From an uncultured delta proteobacterium (GTDB lineage Bacteria > Myxococcota_A > Polyangia > Polyangiales > JADJMO01), in the NCBI GenBank assembly GCA_903923175.1, contig CAIXWQ010001212.1, positions 1 through 46,748 of the forward strand: a stretch of 46,748 nucleotides of DNA. The letters run 5' to 3'. Below the pieces are notes generated by a model that made no database searches, had not been told where the DNA came from, and was given only the letters and a program-made list of their open reading frames with translations. Positions 1 to 8,366 of the stretch are shown here, one piece after another; position 1 is the stretch's first letter, and each line of letters starts with the position of its first letter. Made by a program: the position numbers and the translations under genes.

Positions 1-165
1 ATGTGCTTCATCTCGGCGCGCGCCTCTCTGGCCGCTCAGATGCCTCCGCGGCCGCCCGGGCGCCAGCCTGCCGCGTCCCGCGCGCTCGTGTCGGCCCCCT
101 CCTCGCGCAGCCGCGCCGCGCGCGCCCCGCGCTCGCGCGGTGTACCGTGCTCCCGGAACCGCCCC

Positions 166-1071
166 ATGCCGGCCATCGATCTCAACCACGTCGTCGCGTT
201 CGTCCGGGTCGTCGAGGAGGCGAGCTTCACCGCCGCCGCGACCGCGCTCGGGGTGCCGAAGTCGACCGTGAGCCGCGCCGTCTCGAAGCTCGAAGAGGAG
301 CTCGACGTGCGGCTCCTCCACCGCACGACCCGCAAGCTCAGCCTCACGGACGCCGGGCAGGCCTTCTTCGACCGCGTGCGCGAGGCCGTGTCGGGGATCG
401 ACGACGCGGTCGCCGCCGCGAACGAGGCCGGCAAGACGCCGCGCGGCGTCATCCGCCTCACCGCCCCGGTCGACATGGGCATCACGCTGCTCGCGGACGT
501 GGTCGCGCGCTTCGTGCGCAAGCACCCGCAGATCCACGTCGAGCTCACCCTCACCTCGCGCATCGTCGATCTGGTGAAGGAGGGGTTCGATCTCGCGGTC
601 CGCGCCGCGAAGCTCGACGACTCGACGCTCGTCGCGCGCAAGCTCGGCTCCTCGTCCATGGGCGTGTTCGCCTCGAAGGCCTACCTCGAGCGCCATCCGC
701 GCCCCGAGGCCCCCGCCGATCTCCTCGCCCACGAGTGCGTGCTCTTCCGCGCCAGGGCGGGGCGCGCGACCTGGGCGCTCAGCGGGCCGTCGGGGCTCGA
801 GGAGATCGAGGTCCACGGGCCGATCAGCGCCGACGACATCCTCTTCGTCCAGCGCTCGGTGGTCGCCGGCGTCGGGATCGGCCTGTTGCCGATCTTCGTC
901 GCGCGCAGCTGCGCCGAGCGCGACGAGCTCGTGCGGCTGCTGCCGAGCTGGGCCGTGCGCGGCGCGTTCGTCTACGTGGTCGCCCCCTCGGTGCGCAACG
1001 AGCCGGCCCGCGTGGCGATGTTCCGCGAGTTCCTGGTGACGGCGATGCGCACGATCGAGTGGGACGGGTGA
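166..1071 (+). CDS. LysR family transcriptional regulator
   Basis: A 301-residue DNA-binding regulator of normal LysR length. Residues 1-60 form the winged helix-turn-helix, with the typical pattern DLNHVVAFVRVVEEASFTAA, then PKSTVSRAVSKLEEELDVRL and LLHRTTRKLSLTDAG. Residues 90-295 match a periplasmic-binding-protein-like effector domain. I chose the ATG at 166 because the family begins a few residues before the helix-turn-helix; the frame is open back to base 1 but that stretch is Arg/Pro/Ala-rich and looks like non-coding GC-rich DNA. The sequence resembles the CrgA/AaeR-type subgroup, but the effector and targets are not visible. No divergent partner gene lies within the window, so its target may be to the left. 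Confidence 0.93.
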   Translation: MPAIDLNHVVAFVRVVEEASFTAAATALGVPKSTVSRAVSKLEEELDVRLLHRTTRKLSLTDAGQAFFDRVREAVSGIDDAVAAANEAGKTPRGVIRLTAPVDMGITLLADVVARFVRKHPQIHVELTLTSRIVDLVKEGFDLAVRAAKLDDSTLVARKLGSSSMGVFASKAYLERHPRPEAPADLLAHECVLFRARAGRATWALSGPSGLEEIEVHGPISADDILFVQRSVVAGVGIGLLPIFVARSCAERDELVRLLPSWAVRGAFVYVVAPSVRNEPARVAMFREFLVTAMRTIEWDG

Positions 1072-1074
1072 GGC

Positions 1075-1605
1075 GTGGCGCGGCGCTCGGCTAGCCCTCT
1101 GGTCGCGCGGCGCCTCGCACGAGCGTCGCGCGCGGCGTGCATGGCGTTCGCGGGCTCGCTGGTGCTCGCGTGCGGCTGCGAGCAGCGGATCGACCACGCG
1201 CGCGCCGAGGATCTCGTCCGCTCGAGCATGCGCTCGCAGGGGATCGATCTCACGCTGGTCGCCTGCCCCGATCGCGTGGTCGCCAAGCCGGGGGTCGTCT
1301 TCCAGTGCACCGGCAAGGACGACGAGGGGACCACCGGCACCTTCGACGTCCGGGTGCTCCCCGACGAGACGTTCTCGCTGCAGCTGCGCGAGCGCTACGT
1401 CGACGAGGAGAAGTTCGGCGCGGAGATCGCCAAGCGCATCGCCGCCGAGTCGAAGCGCGTCGTCGAGGTCCGGTGCCCGAAGCGCTCGGTGATCGTCCGC
1501 GCAGGGGTGCGCTTCTCGTGCGATCTGCGCGAGGCGGGCGTCTCGAAGCGGGCGACGTTCACCTACCAGGACGATCTCGGCGCGGTCGACGTGAAGATCG
1601 ACTGA
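1075..1605 (+). CDS. Lipoprotein with two DUF4333-like domains
   Basis: A 176-residue predicted lipoprotein. An arginine-rich start is followed by a hydrophobic stretch ending in a lipobox, LVLAC, with the candidate lipidated cysteine at about residue 33. The mature part holds two copies of a DUF4333-like unit, each with a pair of cysteines in the pattern V-x-CP...F-x-C (about residues 62-80 and 132-150). DUF4333 proteins are small secreted or membrane-anchored proteins of unknown function, often actinobacterial. The start is GTG at 1075, three bases after the LysR stop; an ATG at 1141 would also keep the lipobox. It may be co-transcribed with the LysR gene, but a functional link is not evident. 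Confidence 0.8.
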   Translation: MARRSASPLVARRLARASRAACMAFAGSLVLACGCEQRIDHARAEDLVRSSMRSQGIDLTLVACPDRVVAKPGVVFQCTGKDDEGTTGTFDVRVLPDETFSLQLRERYVDEEKFGAEIAKRIAAESKRVVEVRCPKRSVIVRAGVRFSCDLREAGVSKRATFTYQDDLGAVDVKID

Positions 1606-1652
1606 GACACGGGCGCCGCGCCCGACCGCGCGTCGTGAGAGACTGGCCGGCG

Positions 1653-3245
<1,593 letters not shown>

Positions 3246-3345
3246 GCTGAGCTCGGCGCGCGGCGCCCCTCCGACGTGCACGACCTCTCGCCACCCTCTC
3301 GCACCCGCGATCATCGATCGAGTCGGATCGGGGGGCGCGTAGAAC

Positions 3346-4533
3346 ATGACGTCGTTCAAGCGTTCGGGTCACACGGGTCGGGGCCGCACTCGCCTCTCGC
3401 TCGGAGCGCGCGCGGCGTGCGGCGCGCTCGGCATGCTCGGCGTGCTCGGCGTGCTCGCAAGCTGCGGGGCCGCGCAGCCGGTGCCGCCGCCCACCGCGCA
3501 CGGCGGCGGTCCGCCTGCGCTCACGGAGCCCTCGCCTGCCTCGGCGGCCGTGTCAGCCGCGACCGAGGCCCCGAAGCCGGCGCGGCCCGGCGCGATCGAG
3601 GCGCTCCAGGCGCTCGAGCGCGACGTCGCCGCGGCGGAGCAGCGCTGGGATTGGCCCGGCGCCTTCGCGCGGTTCGACGACCCCAAGGGGGCCGACCCCG
3701 ACGAGGTGGCCATCCAGCGCACCCGCGCGACGGTCGCCTTCGAGGCCTTCGTGGACGACACGCTCGCCGCCATCGTGACGAAGGGCTCCGCGCAGGCCGT
3801 GCTCGGCGATCGTCGCGCCGCGTTCCTCGCCTCGGTCGATCCAGCGCGCATGCCCTCGGACGTCGGCGTCGCGATCTACGCCCGCGAGCGCAAGCTCCGT
3901 GGGGCGCTGCTGGTCTTCGATCGGCTGGAGGGCGGCGCGCTGCTCGAGACGCCGGCGACCTACTGGTCGTACGGTGCCGCGGCGACGCGGAGCGCCACCG
4001 ACCCGGAGCTCGCCGGCAAGCCGCTCCGCCGCAACTCGGCCTTCCTGGTCGTCGCGCGCGGCAAGCTCGAGGGGGTCGCGTACCTCGCGATCGGCACGGC
4101 GACCGACGGCGCGCTCGAGCGGCTCGAGTCGATCAGCGCGCTCGTCGTCGCGTCGTCGGCGCGGCCGTACGAGACGGCGGCGTACCTGCCGCCCGATCTC
4201 CAGCCTGGCGACCACGTGCTCGCGTCCTTCGCGCCCTGGCCGACGCAGCTCGTGCTGCACGAGGTCCTCGCCATCAAGAACGACACGCTCTCGATCCGCC
4301 CGCTCGTCGGCGGCGCCGCGCGCTCGGCGCGCCGCGAGGAGCTGCGCGCCGACTTCCTCCCCGCCGGCGTCGCCGTGCTGGTGCCGGTCGCCACGACGTT
4401 CAAGCGCGGTCTGCTCGAGACGCGCCTCGACGACGAGCAGGCCGTGGTCACGCTCGAGGGGGCGCGGCAGACCGTGCCGATCGCGTCGCTGCGCGTCGAA
4501 GCCAGGTCGATGCCGCCCGCGCCGACGCCGTGA
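3346..4533 (+). CDS. Hypothetical lipoprotein
   Basis: A 395-residue predicted lipoprotein that I do not recognise. Basic residues are followed by a hydrophobic leader with short GVL repeats and a lipobox LASC (Cys40), then a Pro/Ala-rich linker to about residue 85. The mature region looks like a folded mixed alpha/beta domain. Its last 100 residues contain short strands resembling a Tudor/SH3-like fold around PGDHVLASFAPWPTQLVLHE, which could bind a protein or polymer; this is only a visual impression. It is 100 bases downstream of the DUF2254 gene on the same strand. Similar Gly/Ala/Pro-linked lipoproteins are common in myxobacteria. Confidence 0.8.
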   Translation: MTSFKRSGHTGRGRTRLSLGARAACGALGMLGVLGVLASCGAAQPVPPPTAHGGGPPALTEPSPASAAVSAATEAPKPARPGAIEALQALERDVAAAEQRWDWPGAFARFDDPKGADPDEVAIQRTRATVAFEAFVDDTLAAIVTKGSAQAVLGDRRAAFLASVDPARMPSDVGVAIYARERKLRGALLVFDRLEGGALLETPATYWSYGAAATRSATDPELAGKPLRRNSAFLVVARGKLEGVAYLAIGTATDGALERLESISALVVASSARPYETAAYLPPDLQPGDHVLASFAPWPTQLVLHEVLAIKNDTLSIRPLVGGAARSARREELRADFLPAGVAVLVPVATTFKRGLLETRLDDEQAVVTLEGARQTVPIASLRVEARSMPPAPTP

Positions 4534-4615
4534 AGGGCGCTGGCTCCTCGGCGCACCTCGGCGCAGCGGTCGGCCATTGCCGGGGCGGCGCGCTCGGTGC
4601 TCCCATGATCGGCGC

Positions 4616-5113
4616 ATGTCCAAAGACGCCCTCGATCTCCGCACCGTCGTCCCCGTCCCTCCGGCGCGGGTCTTCAGCGCCTGGGTCGACGCGAAGGAGC
4701 ACGCGCGCTTCACGGGCGCCGCGGCCACCAGCGCGCCGCGCGTCGGCGGACGCTTCACCGCCTGGGACGGCTACATCGAGGGGAGCTACCTCGAGCTCGA
4801 CCCCGGCCGGCGCCTCGTGATGACCTGGCGGACCAGCGAATTCCCCGCCGACCACGGCGACTCGTGCCTGGAGCTGCGGCTCACCGCCATCGACGGCGGC
4901 ACCGAGATCCACCTCGTGCACACCGGCCTCCCCGAGGGGCAGGGGGTGCGCTACGAGTCGGGCTGGAGCGAGTTCTACTTCCAGCCGCTGGCGAGGTACT
5001 TCGCGACGCCCGCAGCGAAGAAGCCCGCGGCGAAGAAGCCCGCGGCGAAGAAGCCCGCGGCGAAGAAGCCCGCAGCGAAGAAGCCCGCGGCGAAGAAGCC
5101 GCGCGCGCGGTAG
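4616..5113 (+). CDS. SRPBCC (AHSA1-like) protein with Lys/Ala repeat tail
   Basis: A 165-residue protein. Residues 1-130 match the START/Bet v1 (SRPBCC, AHSA1-like) fold: an N-terminal VVPVPPARVFSAWVDAKEHARF stretch, the GGRFTAWDGYIEGSYLELDP hairpin and the ELRLTAIDGGTEIHLVHTGLP segment, ending with a GWSEFYFQPLARYF helix. Members bind hydrophobic ligands or act as Hsp90 co-chaperone-like domains, and many are of unknown role. The C-terminus (residues 133-165) is six AAKKP repeats plus RAR, like a histone H1 tail, which is unusual for this fold and suggests binding to nucleic acid or another polyanion. It converges with the hydrolase gene on the other strand, 11 bases away. Confidence 0.88.
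   Translation: MSKDALDLRTVVPVPPARVFSAWVDAKEHARFTGAAATSAPRVGGRFTAWDGYIEGSYLELDPGRRLVMTWRTSEFPADHGDSCLELRLTAIDGGTEIHLVHTGLPEGQGVRYESGWSEFYFQPLARYFATPAAKKPAAKKPAAKKPAAKKPAAKKPAAKKPRAR
5012..5101 (+). repeat. Six tandem 15-bp units encoding AAKKP
   Basis: Six uninterrupted 15-bp units of the form GCrGCGAAGAAGCCC encode the AAKKP tail of the SRPBCC protein. The units differ mainly by one synonymous base (GCA or GCG), so the array could change length by slippage or recombination. It is coding, not CRISPR. Confidence 0.95.
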
Positions 5114-5124
5114 CCGGTCCCGCT

Positions 5125-5994
5125 TCAACCGCGGTCGAGGACCCGCGCGACGAAGCGCGCCATCGCCGCGAGAGTCTCCTCGGGTCGGTCCTTGTGCGGG
5201 GCGTGGCCGCAGGCGGGGAGGATGACGCGCTCGAACGGCCCCGAGACGCCGCGCTCGATCTCGTCCACCTGCGCGAGCGTGCCGTAGTCGTCGTCTTCAC
5301 CCTGCAAAATGAGCGTGGGTACGCGCACGGCCGGCAGCCAGCGCCCGAGCTGGAACGCGGCCGGGAAGCCAGGATCGAGCCACGCGTCGTTCCACCCGCG
5401 GAAGGCGACCTCGACGTTGGCGCCGTGCCACCGCGAAAGGCGTGCGCGCAGCGCGCCGTGCTCGAACGCGTCCCGGGCGCGCGCGATGCTGGCGAGCGCC
5501 ACGTCCTCGACGAAGACGTGCGGCGCCTCGAGGGCGAGCGCGAGGACGCGCCGCCGCCCGGGAGCCTCGCTGCGCACGCCTTCCGCCTGCGGCGCCGCTC
5601 CCGCGTCGAGCGCCGCGTGCACCAGGGCGATCGACGCGCCATCGCTGTGCCCGATCAGGATCGCCCGCTCGATCCCGGCGACCTCCAGCAGGCGCGGCAG
5701 CAGCACGCGCGCTTCGTCCTCCATGTACGTGAGCGGCCTCGGCAGTGGCGTCGGGTCCGACGCGCCGTAGCCGAGCCGGCTGTAGATGAGCGCCGGGAGC
5801 GACAGGGCCGCTGACAGGCGCGCGGGGAAGTCGCGCCAGAGCTGCGCGCAGCCGAGCCCTTCGTGCAGGAAGACGAGCGTCGGGGCTCCTGCGCCGCCGC
5901 GCATGCTCGCTGCGCCCGCCGCGCTCGCCGCGCCCCCCGAGACGCGGAGGACCTCGTAGCGCTTGCCGTCGACGCTCAGCAGCTCGGCTTCCAC
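5125..5994 (-). CDS. Alpha/beta-fold hydrolase
   Basis: A 289-residue serine hydrolase of the alpha/beta fold. The oxyanion-hole region is VFLHEGLG (about 41-48). The nucleophile elbow is GHSDG with Ser117, followed by a small-residue helix. The acid is probably one of Asp234-236 in LQGEDDDYGT, and the base is His264 in ACGHAPHKDRPEE. All triad parts are present, so it should be active, probably on an ester or lactone; the HEGLG variant is common in the uncharacterised hydrolases near MhpC/BioH. The substrate cannot be told. An Ala/Gly-rich stretch (20-37) in the first sheet looks like a loop insertion. Confidence 0.88.
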   Translation of the reverse strand: MEAELLSVDGKRYEVLRVSGGAASAAGAASMRGGAGAPTLVFLHEGLGCAQLWRDFPARLSAALSLPALIYSRLGYGASDPTPLPRPLTYMEDEARVLLPRLLEVAGIERAILIGHSDGASIALVHAALDAGAAPQAEGVRSEAPGRRRVLALALEAPHVFVEDVALASIARARDAFEHGALRARLSRWHGANVEVAFRGWNDAWLDPGFPAAFQLGRWLPAVRVPTLILQGEDDDYGTLAQVDEIERGVSGPFERVILPACGHAPHKDRPEETLAAMARFVARVLDRG

Positions 5995-6053
5995 GCCTCG
6001 CGGCTAGCGCATCGCGCGCCGCTCGTCTCGCGCGCGGCTGCCCGCCCGCGCGC

Positions 6054-6752
6054 TCAAGCCTGCGCGGGCGTGCTCGGGGACGAGATGCGCAGCCGCTCGC
6101 TCAGCCTGCTGACGGCGTCGACCGCACGCACCAGGCGGCTCGCGGCGAGCAGTCGCGCCTGGAGATCCTCCAGATCCATCGGCTTGCGAAGGAAGTCGTC
6201 GGCGCCGGCCCGCTCGCCCTCGAGCAGGCGGGCGTTCTCGCCGAAGCCGGTCGCGAGGATGATGTAGGTCTTCGGCTGGCGCGCCTTCAGCGCGATGCAG
6301 AGCTCGAGGCCGCTCATGCCCGGCATGGCCCAGTCGGTGAGCACGATCGGCGGGTGGCGGGCGTCGAAGACCTGGATGGCCTCCTCGCCGCTCCGCGCCG
6401 TGAGCGTGCGATAGCCGAGCGACTTCAGCACTTCGACCTCGACGTCGCGCGCGTCGTCCTCGTCGTCGACGACGAGCACCTCGATCATCGACTCCGCTTC
6501 GGACGCGCTCCCCTGCGGGCCCTTGTCGGAGGCCGCGGCGGCCGCCAGCGCGCCGAGGCGAGCCAGCTCCTCGCCGAGCTGATCGTGGAGCGACGCCAGG
6601 CGCCGCTCCGATGGGTGATGCCGCTCGACCTCGTCGACCAGCGCCCGGACGTACGCGGCCTGCGCGCGAACCGCGCCGGTGGACGACGAATCTGCGCTGA
6701 CCGCCTGTTGGGCGATCGCGTCCACGAGCGCGAGCGCGGCTTGCGTCGGCAT
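6054..6752 (-). CDS. Response regulator, receiver domain with N-terminal helical region
   Basis: A 232-residue response regulator. Residues 1-88 are helical, Ala/Arg-rich and unlike any domain I recognise. Residues 90-205 are a receiver domain: acidic pair Asp96/Asp97, phospho-acceptor Asp140 in LTDWAMPG, conserved Thr168 (LATGF) and Lys190 (LRKPM). There is no output domain after the receiver, only about 25 residues. I chose the ATG at 6752 because it follows a GAGG ribosome binding site; the frame stays open another 130 codons upstream but that part looks non-coding. No histidine kinase gene lies in the window, so it is an orphan regulator here, perhaps a protein-protein signalling type. 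Confidence 0.88.
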   Translation of the reverse strand: MPTQAALALVDAIAQQAVSADSSSTGAVRAQAAYVRALVDEVERHHPSERRLASLHDQLGEELARLGALAAAAASDKGPQGSASEAESMIEVLVVDDEDDARDVEVEVLKSLGYRTLTARSGEEAIQVFDARHPPIVLTDWAMPGMSGLELCIALKARQPKTYIILATGFGENARLLEGERAGADDFLRKPMDLEDLQARLLAASRLVRAVDAVSRLSERLRISSPSTPAQA

Positions 6753-6931
6753 CGATGACCTCGGAAGCACCGAAAGTGCGGCGCTTGCCCTCGGATGTAA
6801 GCAACCTCGGAGCCAAACGCTCCAGGGGCCTCGCGGTTCACTCTGCCACGTCGTGCCCCCCTGCGCTGCGCCCGCGCGTCGGCGCCTCGGAATGACGCCG
6901 CAGCCGTGCCAGGCGGGCGTGGGGCGAGCGA

Positions 6932-8272
6932 CTACGCCTGCGTATCCGCGGCGCCCGGTTCGCCCGGTTCGCCCGCGAGGCCCGCCTCGCGCGTCATCGC
7001 GTCGAGCTCGCGCTCGAAGCACCCCACCAGCGCGCTCGGATCGGGGACGAGGTGCGCGTCGGCCGAGACTCCGAGCCTCAGCTCGCCGGCGTACGTCAGC
7101 AAGCTGAACCCGAGCCCGATGCTGCCGGAGGTCGGCGCCCACACGACCATGCTCGTGACGTCCTCGCCCGCGACCTGCACCCGACCGGTCGGACCAGGCA
7201 CGTTGGTCACCAGCATCGTCGCCTTCTTCGTGAAGAGCTCGATGCCGAACCGCTCGAGGCGCGGGCTCGCCAGCCCCATCGCGCCGAGCACCACGAACGC
7301 CACGGTCGCGTCGGGCTGCGACTTGATCGCGTCCATGCCCGCGCGCACGTCCCGCACCCGCTCGGCGCGCGCGGCGCGGTCGACCGGGAGCGGCAGGTAC
7401 GCGAGGCCGAAGTGGTTCCCCTCACCGCCGTCGGCGCCGCCTTGGTCGTCGCCGTCGCCGCGCCCGCCGCGCAGGAACACCGGCACCAGCGCCCGCATCG
7501 CCTTCGGCTCCGGCAGGTACGCGCGCACCGCGCCCGCCACCACCGCCGCCAGCAGATCGTTCACGTGACCGCCCTGCGCGCGCGCGAGCGCCTTGATCGC
7601 CGCGAGCGAGAACGGCTTCGAGAACGCCGCGACCTTGCGTACCCCGAGCGCGCCGCGCAGGGGCGTCGAGGCGTCGGTGGGGAGCAGCAGCAGCCGCGCC
7701 AGCGTCTCGCCCTGCGCCTTGGTGCGCTCGACGAGATCGCGCACGCCGCGCACCTGCGGCCCCCTCGGCACGCCCACCTCGGCCGGCTTGTGCGCGTCCG
7801 ACGCGCCGGAGACGCCGAGCAGCAGGCGCACCAGCGCGACGCCGTCGCCCACCGCGTGGTGCACGCGCACGATCAGCGCAGCGCCCGGCCCGACGCCGTC
7901 GACGATGTCGATCTGCCAGAGCGGCCGCGTGCGATCGAGCGGCGTGCTCATGCGCGCGCTGACGAACGACGCGAGCGCGGCCTCGTCGCCGGGCGCGGGG
8001 AGCCGCACGCGGCGCACGTGGCTCGTGAGATCGAAGTCGGGGTCCGGCTCCCACGCGGCCCCGGTGAGCGCGCGCCGCTGACGCACGACGCGCATGCGGA
8101 AGCGGCGATGATCGAGCAGCTTGGTGATCGTCTCGGTGATCGCGGCCTCACCCAGCGGGGCGTCGAAGCGCAGCACCGTGGTGATCACCATCGCGTTCGA
8201 GGGCGAGTCCATACGGAGCCACGCCGCGTCGACGGGCGAGAGCGGGATCTGCTGCGAGGCGCGCTTGCTCAT
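6932..8272 (-). CDS. Wax ester synthase/diacylglycerol acyltransferase (WS/DGAT)
   Basis: A 446-residue acyltransferase of the bacterial WS/DGAT family, which joins an acyl-CoA to a fatty alcohol or diacylglycerol to make wax esters or triacylglycerol. The family active site HHxxxDG is present as HHAVGDG (His138, His139, Asp143). The upstream motif PLDRTRPLW and the C-terminal NVPGP motif are also seen, and the length is normal. The start at 8272 gives the usual N-terminus with LSPVDAAWLRMDSPSNAM; an in-frame start at 8299 would add nine residues. The gene suggests storage lipid formation. It lies 94 bases downstream of the DUF5916 gene and on the same strand, so the two could be co-transcribed. 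Confidence 0.93.
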   Translation of the reverse strand: MSKRASQQIPLSPVDAAWLRMDSPSNAMVITTVLRFDAPLGEAAITETITKLLDHRRFRMRVVRQRRALTGAAWEPDPDFDLTSHVRRVRLPAPGDEAALASFVSARMSTPLDRTRPLWQIDIVDGVGPGAALIVRVHHAVGDGVALVRLLLGVSGASDAHKPAEVGVPRGPQVRGVRDLVERTKAQGETLARLLLLPTDASTPLRGALGVRKVAAFSKPFSLAAIKALARAQGGHVNDLLAAVVAGAVRAYLPEPKAMRALVPVFLRGGRGDGDDQGGADGGEGNHFGLAYLPLPVDRAARAERVRDVRAGMDAIKSQPDATVAFVVLGAMGLASPRLERFGIELFTKKATMLVTNVPGPTGRVQVAGEDVTSMVVWAPTSGSIGLGFSLLTYAGELRLGVSADAHLVPDPSALVGCFERELDAMTREAGLAGEPGEPGAADTQA

Positions 8273-8366
8273 GGTCCGAACGCTGCCACAGATCGCCACG
8301 CGGCGGGACGGGCGCCGGCGCGCCGCCGCGCGGGATGGCGGCGCAAAACGCGCGCGCTGCTTGCGC

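Noticed and set aside
1-165. Open frame extending the LysR gene upstream to the window edge
   Set aside because: The 55 residues are Arg/Pro/Ala-rich with no fold, and the LysR family starts just before the helix-turn-helix at 166.
5012-5101. Tandem repeats considered as a CRISPR array
   Set aside because: The units are contiguous without spacers and are in frame in a coding gene.
6753-6931. Promoter for the response regulator
   Set aside because: I looked for -35/-10 pairs on the - strand and found only weak, badly spaced matches.
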